DNA of 64,000 nucleotides from Pyropia yezoensis (taxonomy: Eukaryota; Rhodophyta; Bangiophyceae; Bangiales; Bangiaceae), in NCBI GenBank assembly GCA_009829735.1, contig CM020618.1, forward strand, positions 30,418,894 through 30,482,893, read 5' to 3'. Positions 1-10,408 of this stretch are shown in pieces. Each line of letters starts with the position of its first letter. Within the stretch, counting starts at the first letter, position 1. Under the pieces are notes generated by a model, which saw nothing but the letters and a program-made list of their open reading frames with translations, searched no databases and was not told the DNA's origin. The translations under genes and the position numbers were made by a program.

Positions 1-497
1 TTGCACCACACAGGCAGTTGCGTCCACCGCGTTGTCGCTCTCAGAGAGGACACTGTCGGTAGCCGAGGGTTCATCCTGGGGCACACCATGCCCAATGGAC
101 GTGAGCGCGTGCTGGGACTGGATCAGTTGGGCATGTAGGTTTGACTACCCCATCTCTTGCGCCGCCGCCATCGCCCCAGCCACCTCGTACGCAGCTCCTC
201 CGACTGTTTCCTAAAGCCGCTGTCCTCTTCCAAAGAGTCATCGTCGTCCTCAAGAAGACTTGGAGCGTCGGCGCCACGTTTGCGTGAAGCAGCGTGGACG
301 GCGGAATGACCGCTGCTCTCCTCGCTGCCGCAGGTGCACGCCCTACCACAGCCGCCACCGCAAGCGGCATCGTCGTCGCCACCGGCATCGTCCTCGGCGT
401 CGGGCGCCTCCTCGTCACTCGTGTTCCAGTCGTTTAGCGCGGCGGCCTGAGCGGATCCATCCATCCCATCGTCATCGTCGTCACTGTACTCGGACAT
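1..497 (-). CDS. Acidic hypothetical protein, 5' part, runs off left edge
   Basis: Not recognised. The first ATG of the minus-strand frame is at 497. The N-terminus is strongly acidic (Asp runs, SDEEAPDAEDDAGGDDD) with a Cys/Gly patch, and stays open to about 200. Near 215 the convincing frame changes by one base: downstream, a different frame reads as good protein until a likely GT-AG intron (donor after about 134, acceptor just before about 118). The frame then stays open to base 1 as a Ser/Asp-rich stretch. The frame change lies at a CTTTAG, which could be an acceptor, but I find no matching donor, so it may be an indel. Possible upstream exons lie at 612-1400 on the same strand. The extended poly-G block just upstream (521-580) may belong to the promoter or 5' UTR. 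Coding is likely; function is unknown. Confidence 0.4.
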
Positions 498-520
498 GAC
501 CCGTCCACGAGAAGAGTCAG

Positions 521-580
521 ATGTCGGGGGGGGGGGGGGAGAAAGGAAGGGGGGAGGGGGGGGGGGGGGGGGGGGGGGGG
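521..580. repeat. Poly-G tracts
   Basis: Two long G homopolymers, slightly interrupted, lie directly upstream of the minus-strand acidic gene. Such tracts recur through the window and can form G-quadruplexes. They are also indel-prone in assemblies. Confidence 0.8.
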
Positions 581-1633
581 CGGCGGGGTGGGGAGTGGAA
601 GCGCGCACACCTCACGAGCCGCCGTCTGCGAGTCCCTTTACGATGACCACAGCCAGTGCCGCTCCCTCATATCGTGCCAACAACAGGAAGGCCGCTGCCC
701 CCAGCTGACCGCTAGACTCGACAGCTGTGGGAGACGACGCAGTGCACGGCCGCGCGCACCGCATGCCCTGTGACAGGCGTGCCGACTGACACAGTGGCTC
801 TTGGGCGGCTCGCCATGCCATGGTGCGCGAGAGGGCCTCGCCGGGGAAAGACCGTCGTGGTGCCCCGAGGACGATCTGCGGCTGCCCAGTCCCAGTCGCA
901 TGGCGTTGCACGGTTCGCCCCGGTGCAGGACAGTGTGTCGTGTCTGGGCGAGCAAGCCCTGCACTTGGGGCTCTGGATAGAGCCCGCCCGCTTGTGGCGC
1001 ACGACGTACGACGTGGAATACGAGCAGGCTCCTGGGTCGGGCTGGGCCGGGCGTCGGCGTCTTGCCCCGCAAACACCCCGCCGGCTGGTCCCGGTCCCGG
1101 TGCGCCCCCCACTGCAGCCGTCGCCGCACCCTGGCCGACGGCTGGGCGGAGCCCACCCGTCGCCCCCGCTGCCCCTACCATCACCGCCACTACCACAGTG
1201 GCCGCTTCAGCCGCTGCTGGCTGGCGACGGGCCACCGGCCGCTGCCGGCGCCGGCAGGTTGTCGGCCGCGGCCAGCACGTCGTACGACGCCGCCATTGAC
1301 GACGCGTCCTCGCGTAGCGCCACCCCAACCGCCACAGGATGTCGATTGTTGCTCGTCGCGCGGTGGCGGGGGGGGGAGGGCGGGGGAAAGGGGGGGGAGG
1401 GGGGGGGACGACGGGCGGGAAGCAATCCCCGCCACCAACGACCAACCCCCCCACCATTCAGGACACCGCCTTTGCCACCCAGACACCTTCAGCCGACGGG
1501 TGCAGCCCCCAGCGCGGCTTCCACCGCTGCCCAGCGCCCACCGGTAGGACAAGTGCCGCCCTACATGGACTGCGTACGTCGTCTGGCCAGTTAATCCAAC
1601 GGAGGAACGGCGGCATGCCCCTAAAACTGCCTT
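581..1633. other. GC-rich stretch, no gene confidently called
   Basis: Open frames exist on both strands because the GC content removes stops. Two minus-strand pieces look protein-like (about 1210-1340 and 612-700) and could be upstream exons of the acidic gene, but I cannot join them with clear splice sites. A second poly-G block lies at 1369-1407. Confidence 0.3.
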
Positions 1634-2480
1634 GGACAGGCCAGCATGCCCCCTACACGGGATTGGGGCCTGCCGGCAAGCCGCGTACATGGATTGGGGC
1701 CTGCCGGCAGGCCACCTATTTTGAATTGGGCAGGCCGGCAGGCCACCTACAATGCGTGAGGCAGGCCGGCAGGCCACCGTCATTCAAATGCACAGGCCGG
1801 CAGGCCACCTACAACGCATTGGGCAGGCCGACAGGCCACCGACATTGGAATACACAGGCCGGCAGGCCACCTCCAATGCGTTGGGCAGGCCGGCAAGCCA
1901 CCGACATTGAAACGCACAGGCCGGCAGGCCACCTGCAATGCGTTGGGCAGGCCGGCAAGCCACCGACGTTGAAATGCACAGGCCGGCAGGCCACCGACTT
2001 TGAGTTCGGCAGCCCGACAGGCCACCGACTATGAATTGGGCAGGCCGGCAGACCACCTATAGTGCATTGGGCAGGCCGGCAGGCCACCTATAGTGCATTG
2101 GGCAGGCCGGCAGGCCACCGACATGGAACCGGGCAGCCCGGCAGGCCACCGACATTGAAATGCGCAGCCTGGCAGGCCACCGGCATTGAAATGGGCAGGC
2201 CGGCAGGCCGCCTCCACGGATTGGGGCGTAACAGAAAGCCACCTACACGGATTGGGGCCCGCCGGCAGGCCACCGACAAGGCGTTGGGGCCTGCCGGCAG
2301 GCCATCTACTTTGAACTGGGCAGCCCGGCAGGCCCCCTACGTGGATTGGGGCCTGCCGGCAGGCCACCTACATGGGTTTAGGGCCTGCCGACAGGCCACC
2401 TTTACGGGATTGGGCACGCCTACATGGGTTTAGGGCCTGTCGACAGGCCACCTTCACGGGATTGGGCACGCCGGCTGGCA
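1634..2480. repeat. 31-bp tandem minisatellite, about 27 units
   Basis: The core CAGGCCGGCAGGCCACC recurs at exactly 31-bp spacing (for example near 1731, 1762, 1793, 1824, 1855, 1886 and 1917). Two unit types alternate in blocks. One contains GGCCTGCCGGCAGGCC, a perfect 16-bp palindrome. The other has TTGGGCAGGCCGGCAGGCC. Because 31 is not a multiple of 3, the repeat cycles through the frames every 93 bp, which explains the similar repetitive ORFs on both strands. I do not regard these as genes. Confidence 0.95.
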
Positions 2481-3296
2481 CGGCTCGACACCTTTACCTC
2501 TACCGCCATCCTCCCCATCACTGTGGTATAAAACTCGATCCTCTCAGACACGTGTCAATATCCCTCGGGGGAAAGGGGCACGTAAAACAGAAAGGGGAAC
2601 TACGAGAGTGGTATGCCTGTTGCCTCACGTGCCTGCTCGCAGAGCAAACAGACACGCACGGTAGTGCACACGGGGAAGAAGAAAGCAAACGCGCAGTTGT
2701 CTTTTTCCTGAGGGCGCGGGCCAAGGGCGCCTCGCTGTCCCTCTTAACGTGCATCTGGGGGAGCCTCGGCACGTTGGCCAGGTAGCCCCCCCATAACCCC
2801 GAGTGGCCCCGACCCGAGTCTAACCTCGTCAGGTCGGGGGCCACTATCACTACTAATTCTATTCCCACTCACTAATCTCACACTCAAATTCTCTCAAATC
2901 AAGTCCCTCACAAATATGCAAAAACCCATCAGAAATCCCTCTCTCACGTGTGGATAGCGTAGTCCACCGCATCCCAGTGCCGGGCACGGGCCACGGCCGC
3001 CAACCATCACCACACGGCGGGCCTGTTCTGGCACCTGGTGCCCTCTGGTCGCCAACCCGGGTCGGCGTCAAGTCGGGGCCAGGGATGCTACAACCAGCAC
3101 CAGCACCACCGCCGCCACCGCTACCACCGGCACTGTCGGGGGTGGGGCTTTACAATACACGCTTCAGTTGGACCTGGCAGTCACCCCCCCCCCGTGCCCA
3201 CGCTGCTCCCCGCCGGCGACCTGATATATGACTAGAGAGTTGACCCCGCCGCCGCTGCCGATGTGACTATCTACGCGCCCCCGCCGGCATCCATGA
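2481..3296. other. No gene seen
   Basis: Mixed-composition sequence between the minisatellite and the next possible gene. I see no convincing reading frame, RNA gene or repeat here. Confidence 0.5.
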
Positions 3297-4165
3297 TTGC
3301 CCCCTGGGAGCGAGGTGCGGCCGGGCAAGGCGGCGGTGCGGACGCCCTTTGGCCCCGACGTCCCTCTGCGCTCGGCAGTACCAGCCGCCGACGCCCGGGG
3401 GGGGGGGGGGGGGGAGGGAGCCCGGCATGTGGTTCAGGCCGTCCAAGAGGGCGGGGACCTGGATGAGGTGGCCGACTGCGTGCGCAGCGGGCTGGAAGAC
3501 CCCATCCGGAGGACGGTGGACAGCGTCCTTGCCGCTCGCGCTCACAGCGGCGGGCGTGGCGGCGTGACCGCGCTGGGCGACTTCCTCGTCACCATCATGG
3601 CCACCCGCACCACCTTGGCCGCCCACACCACCGAGCCCCACCACGACGACGGACGCGCTCGGGACCTACTGTACCTTGGCCTAGCGCATGGCGCCACTGC
3701 TCGGCTGGAGGAGGAGGGAGGCCTCCGCCTCGGCGGTGGCAACAGAGGTAGCGTGGACGGCGGCGGCGGCGTCCGCCGCTACAGTGTCCCCCGTGGGAGC
3801 GTCTTTGTGGTGGTGGCATGGCCCCTTTACGCCTCCGAGGTGGTCATCAACGCTCCGCTTGCGGCGGCCGCAGCGGCCGCGTCGGGCACGTGGGGCGTCC
3901 CGCCGCGTGGAGGGGGGCGGGGGCGGGGGGGGGGGGGGGGGGGGGGGGGGGGAGGGCTCCCTGGGACACGGAGCTCGCCGCCGTCCGCACCGGGCGTGTG
4001 TGCTTTGTGAGCGCCCACCCGGGCGTCATGCGGCGGCAGACTTTTGGGTGCTATCGGTCGCGGGGGGGGCGGGGATACGATGAGCGCTCGTGGCGGGCGT
4101 GTGGTGAGAGAACACGGCTACCAGAGTCAGTCGATGAGGGCGTCGTGCGCCACCGGGAACCATGA
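3297..4165 (+). CDS. Hypothetical protein, possibly frameshifted at a poly-G tract
   Basis: Not recognised. A plus-strand frame from about 3297 reads as plausible protein from about residue 40 (segment VVQAVQEGGDLDEVADCVRSGL, later a hydrophobic VFVVVAWPLY) up to the poly-G tract at 3908-3952. The protein-like frame then appears to switch to one that closes at 4165 (segment AVRTGRVCFVSAHPGVM). No in-frame ATG is a clear start and a second poly-G tract lies near 3400. It could be a degenerate gene or a gene with homopolymer errors. I assign no function. Confidence 0.25.
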
Positions 4166-5439
4166 GGCGGGGGCGGGTGGGCCGGGGGGTGCGTGATGTG
4201 ACGGGAACTAAGCATGTGTCGAACAAGATGGGTACTGTGGCCCGCGACGGGATGGGGCGAGGTCCATGTTGGATGTGGGGGGGGGGTGCGGCCGAGCGGG
4301 AGAGCTCGAGGGAGGGAGAAGTAGAGTGGGGACTGCAGGCAATCTAGGGTGAACGGTGTGCACAACGGGGCAGCCGGAGGGGGCGCAGCGATGAGGTGCA
4401 GGTGCATCAAAAAAATCGTGGAGGCGTGATGAAGTGCTTGTCGAGAGCCGCCGGCTGGTGACGGGGCGGCTGCGGCTTTGAAGCCCTGACTTCGGACGTG
4501 TGCTTGGTGCACCGAAAAAACATGGCCCCAAGCGACACGCTCTTGACTTTTCTGTGCGGCGCGTGGGCGTTGCGCAACAGTCTGTCCAGTGCCATGATGC
4601 TCGCCTTCTCAGCAACAAGAAATGACATCTACAGCCCAATGCTTTGTCACTTGCAGTCTGAGAGTTGCGTCGTGACGTTCCGTCTTCTGATAAGGAAAGC
4701 CTTCGAGCGCACGCTCATTACTTTAACGAGCTCCTGGTGACCCAGAGAAGGTGCAGCAGAACGTCACGAACTGGCATTCCACTTCGTTCCTCACACCACA
4801 ACAGGTTGTGGAATGTGAAGAGATACGAACTCCACGTTTGCCCCTGTTCAACGGCGTCATGGTGGTACGGTCTCTGTCAAGAATGCATGGCAATGGCTGA
4901 CGATAGCATCACTTCAAAACGCACAGCCCGCATTACGAAGAAAGTTCAACTCGAAGAACTTCAGATGGTGGTGGTATGTGCATGTTCGCCAATGCAAGGT
5001 CGTCATGGTCGTATGCTTGTTATCGTGAGTCCACGCTGTGAACCGCAGATAGCAGCAGTTGAGAAATCACATCCCGGGCGGGGTCGGCGGCACAAGCGGA
5101 CGGGGGGCGACTCGTCTGGTTGTTACCCGGCGGCGGCAGCAGCCAAGGAGGCAACGACGGTGCGGCCGTCACCGCCGCGGCAAGTGACCGTCTCGGCGCC
5201 GGCGCCGACGCCAGCAGTTGCCCCCCCCACGTCGCTGTCGCCCGTATATCCAGCTTCGCCTGCGGCGCGGCCGCCGTCGCTACTGTTGCCGCCGCCACTG
5301 TTTCCTCCGCCGCAGTCGCGGGCCGTGGGCCGGCGGCAGGACGCGATGGCGGCCGGTGGGGCTAGTACCGGAGAAGGAAATGCCGCCGTCTGCTGTCGGC
5401 GGGTCGTCGGCGGCGCCATTGCCGCCGCCGGCACTGTCT
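4166..5439. other. No supported gene
   Basis: 4200-4500 is compositionally mixed. 4500-5060 is AT-richer with only short, unconvincing frames. From about 5100 the GC-rich, Ala/Pro-coding style of the next gene relic begins. Confidence 0.4.
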
Positions 5440-6480
5440 AGGTCTCCGCAGCCGCCGACCTCAGAGCTGCCGCAGCAGTCGTCCGCGGCGCTGGCGGCGG
5501 AACCCCCGTGGCGAGTCTCATTGCCCTTCCGCGGTCAGGTGGCAGGCGAGCTCGTCGCCGACGCGGACGACGTGACCGCGCCTGCCGCCGCCCCAAAGGG
5601 CGGCGGCAGCGCGGTTGCGTCGTTCGCCGCTGCGCCGTCGCGCCGGGGGACCCGCTGCTTGTGCTGGCGCTCGCCTCCTCCCCTGGCGGGGAGCTTCTGG
5701 CGGTGGAGTCCCCCACGACGGTGGTGGTGCTGGACGCGGCCGATTTGGCGCTGCTAGTGCCGCCTTTCCACCACGCCAACCCCGCCGCAAGCGGGGCCGG
5801 CGGGCCGGCGGCCGCGGCGTCGGTCGGTTGGCGCCCGGACGGAACCCTTTTTGGCGTTGCCCGGTCCCTCGTGGGTGGCGGCGGCGGCGGCGGCGGCGGC
5901 GGTGGCGCGTCGGCCGTGCCCCCGTTGTGACTTTCTACGGGCGGGAAGGGCGGGTAGAGGCGACGTGCGTGGACGAGAGGGAGGGCGTTTGGGCGGGCCT
6001 ACTGGGCAGCGGGGGGGGTGGGGGAGGGGGGGGGTGGGGGGGGCAATCTCGTGCGCCGCGTGTGGGGGCGGCGGCGGCGGCCGGTGTACGCCCGCCGCCC
6101 ACGCCTTTCCGCCGTCGCTGCCGGGCGCCACGCTGGGCGGCGGTGCCGCTGACGTGGCGGCGGCGACCGCAGCGACCGCGGCGGGCGTTATTGACCTGAG
6201 TGGCCGTGGTGGCGCCGTCAGATGAGGGGCGCCGCATCGGCGCGCCACCTCGAACGGCAATGCCGGTGGTGGGGCTGGCATGGGCGGCTTAGCAGTCGGG
6301 GTGGCTGGGGCGGCTGGGGCGGTTGAGGCAGCGGCGGCGGTGGCCGCGGCGGCGGCGGCGGTCGTTGCCCCCGGCCCGCCCGCGCTGGGCGTCGAGCCCC
6401 GCCGGGCGGGGCTGCTGGCCGTCGGCCGCGGAAAGGGCGTGGCGTGTTACGAGCGGAACGGGGGTGGGGGGGGGGGGGGG
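5440..6480 (+). pseudogene. Broken beta-propeller-like coding stretch (possibly RIC1-like)
   Basis: Plus-strand segments in three successive frames look like repeat blades of a WD40-type propeller: around 5645-5760 (GGELLAVESPTTVVVLDA), around 5825-5870 (VGWRPDGTLFGVA), around 5930-5990 (VVTFYGREGRVEATCV) and around 6390-6455 (GLLAVGRGKGVACYE). The pattern of an 'LLAV...' strand followed by 'W-PDG-LFGVA' resembles the N-terminal propeller of RIC1-family proteins, a Golgi guanine-exchange component. That match is from memory and weak. The frame changes near 5640 and 5930, plus poly-G runs, mean the gene is either degenerate or interrupted by unrecognised introns or assembly indels. Confidence 0.25.
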
Positions 6481-6631
6481 ATGTTGGCCACGGCGGGGCG
6501 CCTCCTGCCGGGGGAGCTGTCGCGGCCGCGGCGGTCAGCCCGCCGCCGCCGCCACCACCACGGTCGCCGCCGCCGCTGCCGCCGCCACCGCCGCTGCCGC
6601 CGCGGAGGCCAACGCCCACACATCCCACCGT

Positions 6632-7399
6632 TCACGCCACGGCGTGCGCCTCCGCGGCGGCGCGGGCGGCCAGCTCGGCGGGCTCCAGCCAGTGGGTGCG
6701 CCGCGTCGACGGTGCGAAGAGCATCCCCACTTGCACGTGGCCGTCGTCGAGGTCCCGCACCGTCATCACCCCCCAGCCCGGCATCGCCAGTCGGCTGCAA
6801 CCGCTCCCAGTGGCCGCAGCGGCGGTGGCGGCAGCGGCGCCAGTGGTTGCGGTAAGAGCGGCGACGGTGGTGATGGTTGCCACGACGGTGGTGGCGGCAG
6901 GGGCGGCGGTGGCCGCCGCCGCCGCAACCGCGGCTGTCGCGGCGGCGGCAGACAGATGGGGCGGCGGCGGTGCGCGGCCGGTCTCGTCATTAAGGATGCC
7001 GGCCAGCACCGGCGCGCCCGGAGACGGGTCGGCCGCCAGAAAAGCCACGCGCTGGCCTTCGCGCGCCCTGCCCTCCTCGTGCAGCACCACAGACGCGCCG
7101 TCAACGAGGGCGGGGGGGACCCCCCCGCCCCCGCCCACGCCGCCGCCGCCGCCGCCGCCGCTGCCGCCGCCCCCTCCCCGCCGTTGGCGCCACACCACCA
7201 GCGCTGCGGCGGTGGCCACCACGCGGGGCACAATCGCCGGCGCCGGGGCGGGCCGCCGGTCGAGGGGTACGACGGGAAAGCCGCGGCGCAGGCGGAGTTC
7301 CAGCCGCCGCGGCGTGCGGGCGGCGCCCCAAGGCGCTGACCGAACGTCCACCTCGTACAGCCGGAGGGTGGCGCCCTCGATGGCGAGCGCCGCCACCAC
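6632..7399 (-). pseudogene. Protein-coding fragment, propeller-like, minus strand
   Basis: A 255-codon minus-strand frame closed by TGA at 6632 shows codon use and hydrophobic periodicity typical of a real protein: ALAIEGATLRLYEVDVR near the start, then VVATAAALVVW, then a C-terminal block around WGVMTVRDLDDGHVQVG. There is no ATG: the first open codon follows a TAG at about 7391, so the 5' part is missing or lies in another exon. It is convergent with the propeller-like relic at 5440-6480. Both could be displaced pieces of one gene, but this is inference. Function is not established. Confidence 0.35.
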
Positions 7400-7804
7400 C
7401 GCCGCCGGGAGGTCCTACACAGCTGTTGACAATCTGCTGCAGCGCGGCGATTTCGGCATGCGGGGTGCGGGGGGTGGCTCTGTGTCACAGACGGTCGGTG
7501 CGCTGTCTGGCAAGCGCCGTCGTGCCCGCTTGCGCGCTGCGTTGGCCGGGTGCGGGCCGACAGGGTACATACTACGCGCGTTCGGTTTTGTGGGGGGGGC
7601 ACTCGCTGTGCGACGGCCATTGGATTCGCTTGTTCACGCAAGACGAACATCACCATTCCGGGCGCACGCCGACTGTGCATCCTCTGACCCAACCCGCTTT
7701 CACCGACGGCGCCCACTTTTAACGTGGTACTGGCGCCCGCCCCCGCCCGCCCCGTCGCCCCACCCCGCCCCGCCCTGCCGCGCCCCGTCCCCCTAGAGGA
7801 TGCC

Positions 7805-7916
7805 ATGGAGAACACGGGCACAGACGACGACTCTCGGGCGGTACATGCTCTTCGAGAAGCGCAAGCCGCTGCCGGGGACTTCACGTACGGGGAGCCAAAG
7901 CATGTCAAGTGTTGTT
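7805..7916 (+). CDS. Host reading frame interrupted by element 1, 5' part
   Basis: ATG at 7805 (context GCCATGG) opens a short acidic/Ala-rich N-terminus (MENTGTDDDSRAVHALREA). The frame runs into the 5' LTR of element 1 at 7917. The sequence after the element (from 17998) continues with a coiled-coil coding stretch, but in another frame. An intron donor within this piece (AC|GTACGG near 7884) may account for that. Upstream, 7730-7800 is C-rich and promoter-like. Function is unknown. Confidence 0.35.
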
Positions 7917-8558
7917 TGTGGCGTTCTGAGCCCCTGGGACCGTTGGAACCCGGGAGACTGACTTGGGACCCGGCTGGCAGCGTTACGTGGAACCACGCGC
8001 TGGCCGAGGATCCCTGCATCGGTGGCCCGGGGCAGTGGCGACACGCCCGGTGCCCTGATTGGTCACCCGGAGCGGTGGACTTGCCGGGTTGGGGCATACT
8101 GACCTTCGGGTTATTTGTTTGATTTTTCGCATTTGTTTTCCTTGCGTGATTTCGTGTCTTTCCCCTTTTTCCCACTGGGTTTTTTTCGGGGATTGACATT
8201 TGTGTGTGGGGGGATTTCGCTTGCTTTTTGTGTGTTGGCCCGGTGAGCGGCCGGTGCCTTGCTGGCACTTGGCCCGCTGGGGGCGCCCTCTGGGGGCCTC
8301 GCTCAGGGCCCCTGGAGGGGCCAGGGGGGGAGGTTCTTGAGGGGTGCTCCGGGGTTCTCCCCGGGGCCATCTTGTAAAATCAACAGTACTTTGGGTTCCT
8401 TCTCCCTCGGGCTTTTGTCCTGTTTACCTTTGCCTCGTATCGTGGCGGGCGAGTGGATCAGCAAAGGCTCTTACCTGTTCCTTCCTGGGCTTCGGACTGT
8501 GGTCTCTGTGTGTGGTTGTGGTTTCTGGGTCCGGGAATCTGGGTCCCATAACGCTACA
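7917..8558 (+). repeat. 5' LTR of element 1
   Basis: 642 bp, TG...CA. It differs from the 3' copy at only a handful of positions (for example GCGTTC versus GCGATC near the start and a 2-bp GT indel near the end), so the insertion is recent on the family's time scale. Confidence 0.95.
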
Positions 8559-8562
8559 TTTA

Positions 8563-8580
8563 TGGTGGAGCAGCAGGGGA
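8563..8580 (+). other. Primer-binding site, element 1
   Basis: TGGTGGAGCAGCAGGGGA begins 4 bases after the LTR. Leading TGG matches the complement of a tRNA CCA end. The same 18 bases occur after the LTR of element 3, and a 16/18 match after the LTR of element 2. I cannot name the primer tRNA. Confidence 0.75.
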
Positions 8581-8699
8581 GGGCTTTACTCTTCTCCCGT
8601 ATCAGGACAGCACTCTTCGTTCTCTGTGGCGCTTGGTTCCTTGGTTCCCGTTTCTAGTAACGAGATCGTCTGGTTCAGGTCGAGTGCAGCACGGCCAAC

Positions 8700-10405
8700 A
8701 TGACGGACCCTGGCCCTTCGGGCGGTCGAGGCCGTCGTGCGCCGTCGGACGTTTCGATGGTTACTCCCGCTGGCCGTGGCCGCGGCGGTCCCTCGGGTCC
8801 GTCGAACCGTGGTAGAGGCGGGCCGACGGGGATTCCACGTCGAGGGACAGCGCCCCCGGGTGGGATCCGGGCTACAATGGGTCAGGATTTACGTGGGAAC
8901 GCGGGTTCCGAGTCAGGGACCCGAGTTCCACCTTCGGCTACTGTTGCTGGGTCCCCGGATATTGTGTCTACACTGGAAACGTTTCGAGATGAGATTTTGG
9001 CTACTGTTTCCCAAGCCCTGAGCCAGAGTCCTGCTGGCCAAGGTGGGTCCCGTGATACCAGTCGTTCCGATCGTTCTCGTTCCCGCCGTCACCGACGCCG
9101 TCATCATTCGAGTGGCTCCTCTTCCTCTTCTTCCTCTGGTACCACATTTTCATCCGTCTTCGACGAGGAGGACCTGGAACCCATTCAGAACCCACGAACT
9201 GAGCCCCAGGTAATCAAGTGTTCCGACGATCGTCCTACTAGGGTCCTGGACTATCGTACGTACCGCCTACGGAACAAGAAATCGACCTATGGAACGCGAG
9301 AAGCACGCAAGATGAGACGGGTTGCTCGTAACATAAAACACTCTTTTGCTGGGTACCCTAATTTCTCTGGGAACGAGGCCCTTAAGGTGTTCACGTGGCT
9401 CCGCAAACTGGTTAAGGCATGTAACGATAATGGGGCTTCCGAGGGCATGGCCCTGTACGCGATCCCTCATTTCCTGTCTGGGGACGCGGAACTGCGGTAT
9501 ACTCGGGCCCTTCCGGACTCCTCAAGCGCATTAGGTGGCGCTTCGATCACGAGTTACCCCGAGGCTGTTAACTGGTTCCTGGAAACGTATGCTGAACCCC
9601 ATGCGCTGGCACTGGCGAAGGATAAGTTCAGTAGGGCCGCCAAGGAACCAGATGAGGGGATCGAGGCCTTTGCGGTACGCTTACGGGGTCTGACGGAACT
9701 ATGTGGGAACATCCACACCGAAGGTACCATGAAACAGCAGCTGATTCAAGGGCTCCCTGAGTACCTACGTACGGACGCATTTGTTTACAATATCCTGACC
9801 GTACGTACCAGCAGCTGGTAACGTTTACTGCGGGCAAGAACAAGGCGGCTACCGAGGTTATCAAGATGGCCCGAGGGTCCTCTGTGACCAAGGCTGGCCC
9901 CTCTGGAACCGTCCGCAGACCCACTGAACCGAGGCCTAATCGTTCGTTGGACTCGTCCCCGTTGATGGCTGTTAATCCTATGGGCCCCTCTACGATTCTT
10001 AAGGGCCCCCTTGAGACGGAAACTGAGAAGAACAGGTCAAGTCAGGTGTTTGGGTACAAGGGACCCACGCCCCAGTTCGGGGGAGTACGTACCATGGACA
10101 GTCGACGCCCGTACCGTTGTTACCTTTGTTGGGAACCGGGTCCCATGGCCCATCAATGTTCCATGTTGTCTGAGGTCCAACGGAAAGCGGTTCTCCAGGC
10201 CCGGGACTCGTTCCTTGCGGCCACTCGTGGACGGAGTCAGAGCACCGATGTAAAGCCGAACGCGGACCGCCAGTTCCATCGTCACATCCGGGTTGCTATG
10301 GTTCAGGCCCTTTGTGAAGGGATAAACCTCTCGGATGACGAGGCGGACCAAGGGTACCAAGTGAACGACGGTTCCCAGGAGCCGGGACCCTCGGGAAAAG
10401 AGTGA
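8700..10405 (+). pseudogene. gag: gag of element 1, one frame break
   Basis: ATG at 8700 starts a basic, Arg/Gly- and Ser-rich N-terminus followed by a capsid-like region (KVFTWLRKLVKAC, then YPEAVNWFLETYAEPHALA). The frame ends prematurely at 9821. The nucleocapsid part continues one frame over from about 9800 to the TGA at 10403. The zinc knuckle (CYLCWEPGPMAHQC) has its Cys residues at positions 1, 4 and 14 but Pro where the CCHC His should be, so zinc binding is probably impaired. Gag would form the particle shell and package RNA. Homologous capsid motifs occur in elements 2 and 3. Confidence 0.85.
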
Positions 10406-10408
10406 CGG
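10403..10408 (+). promoter_or_regulatory. In-frame UGA-CGG between gag and protease (possible readthrough)
   Basis: The gag stop TGA is followed by CGG, and protease continues in the same frame with no other stop. UGA-CGG is a known leaky-stop context in some RNA viruses. In this defective copy it could also be a plain mutation. Confidence 0.4.

Noticed and set aside
1634-2480. CRISPR-like array
   Set aside because: Units are contiguous with no unique spacers, and the genome is eukaryotic; it is a tandem minisatellite.
6766-8370. 534-codon minus-strand frame across the relic and the LTR
   Set aside because: It joins unrelated sequence (gene relic, host exon, LTR) and has no protein-like continuity; a GC-driven open frame.
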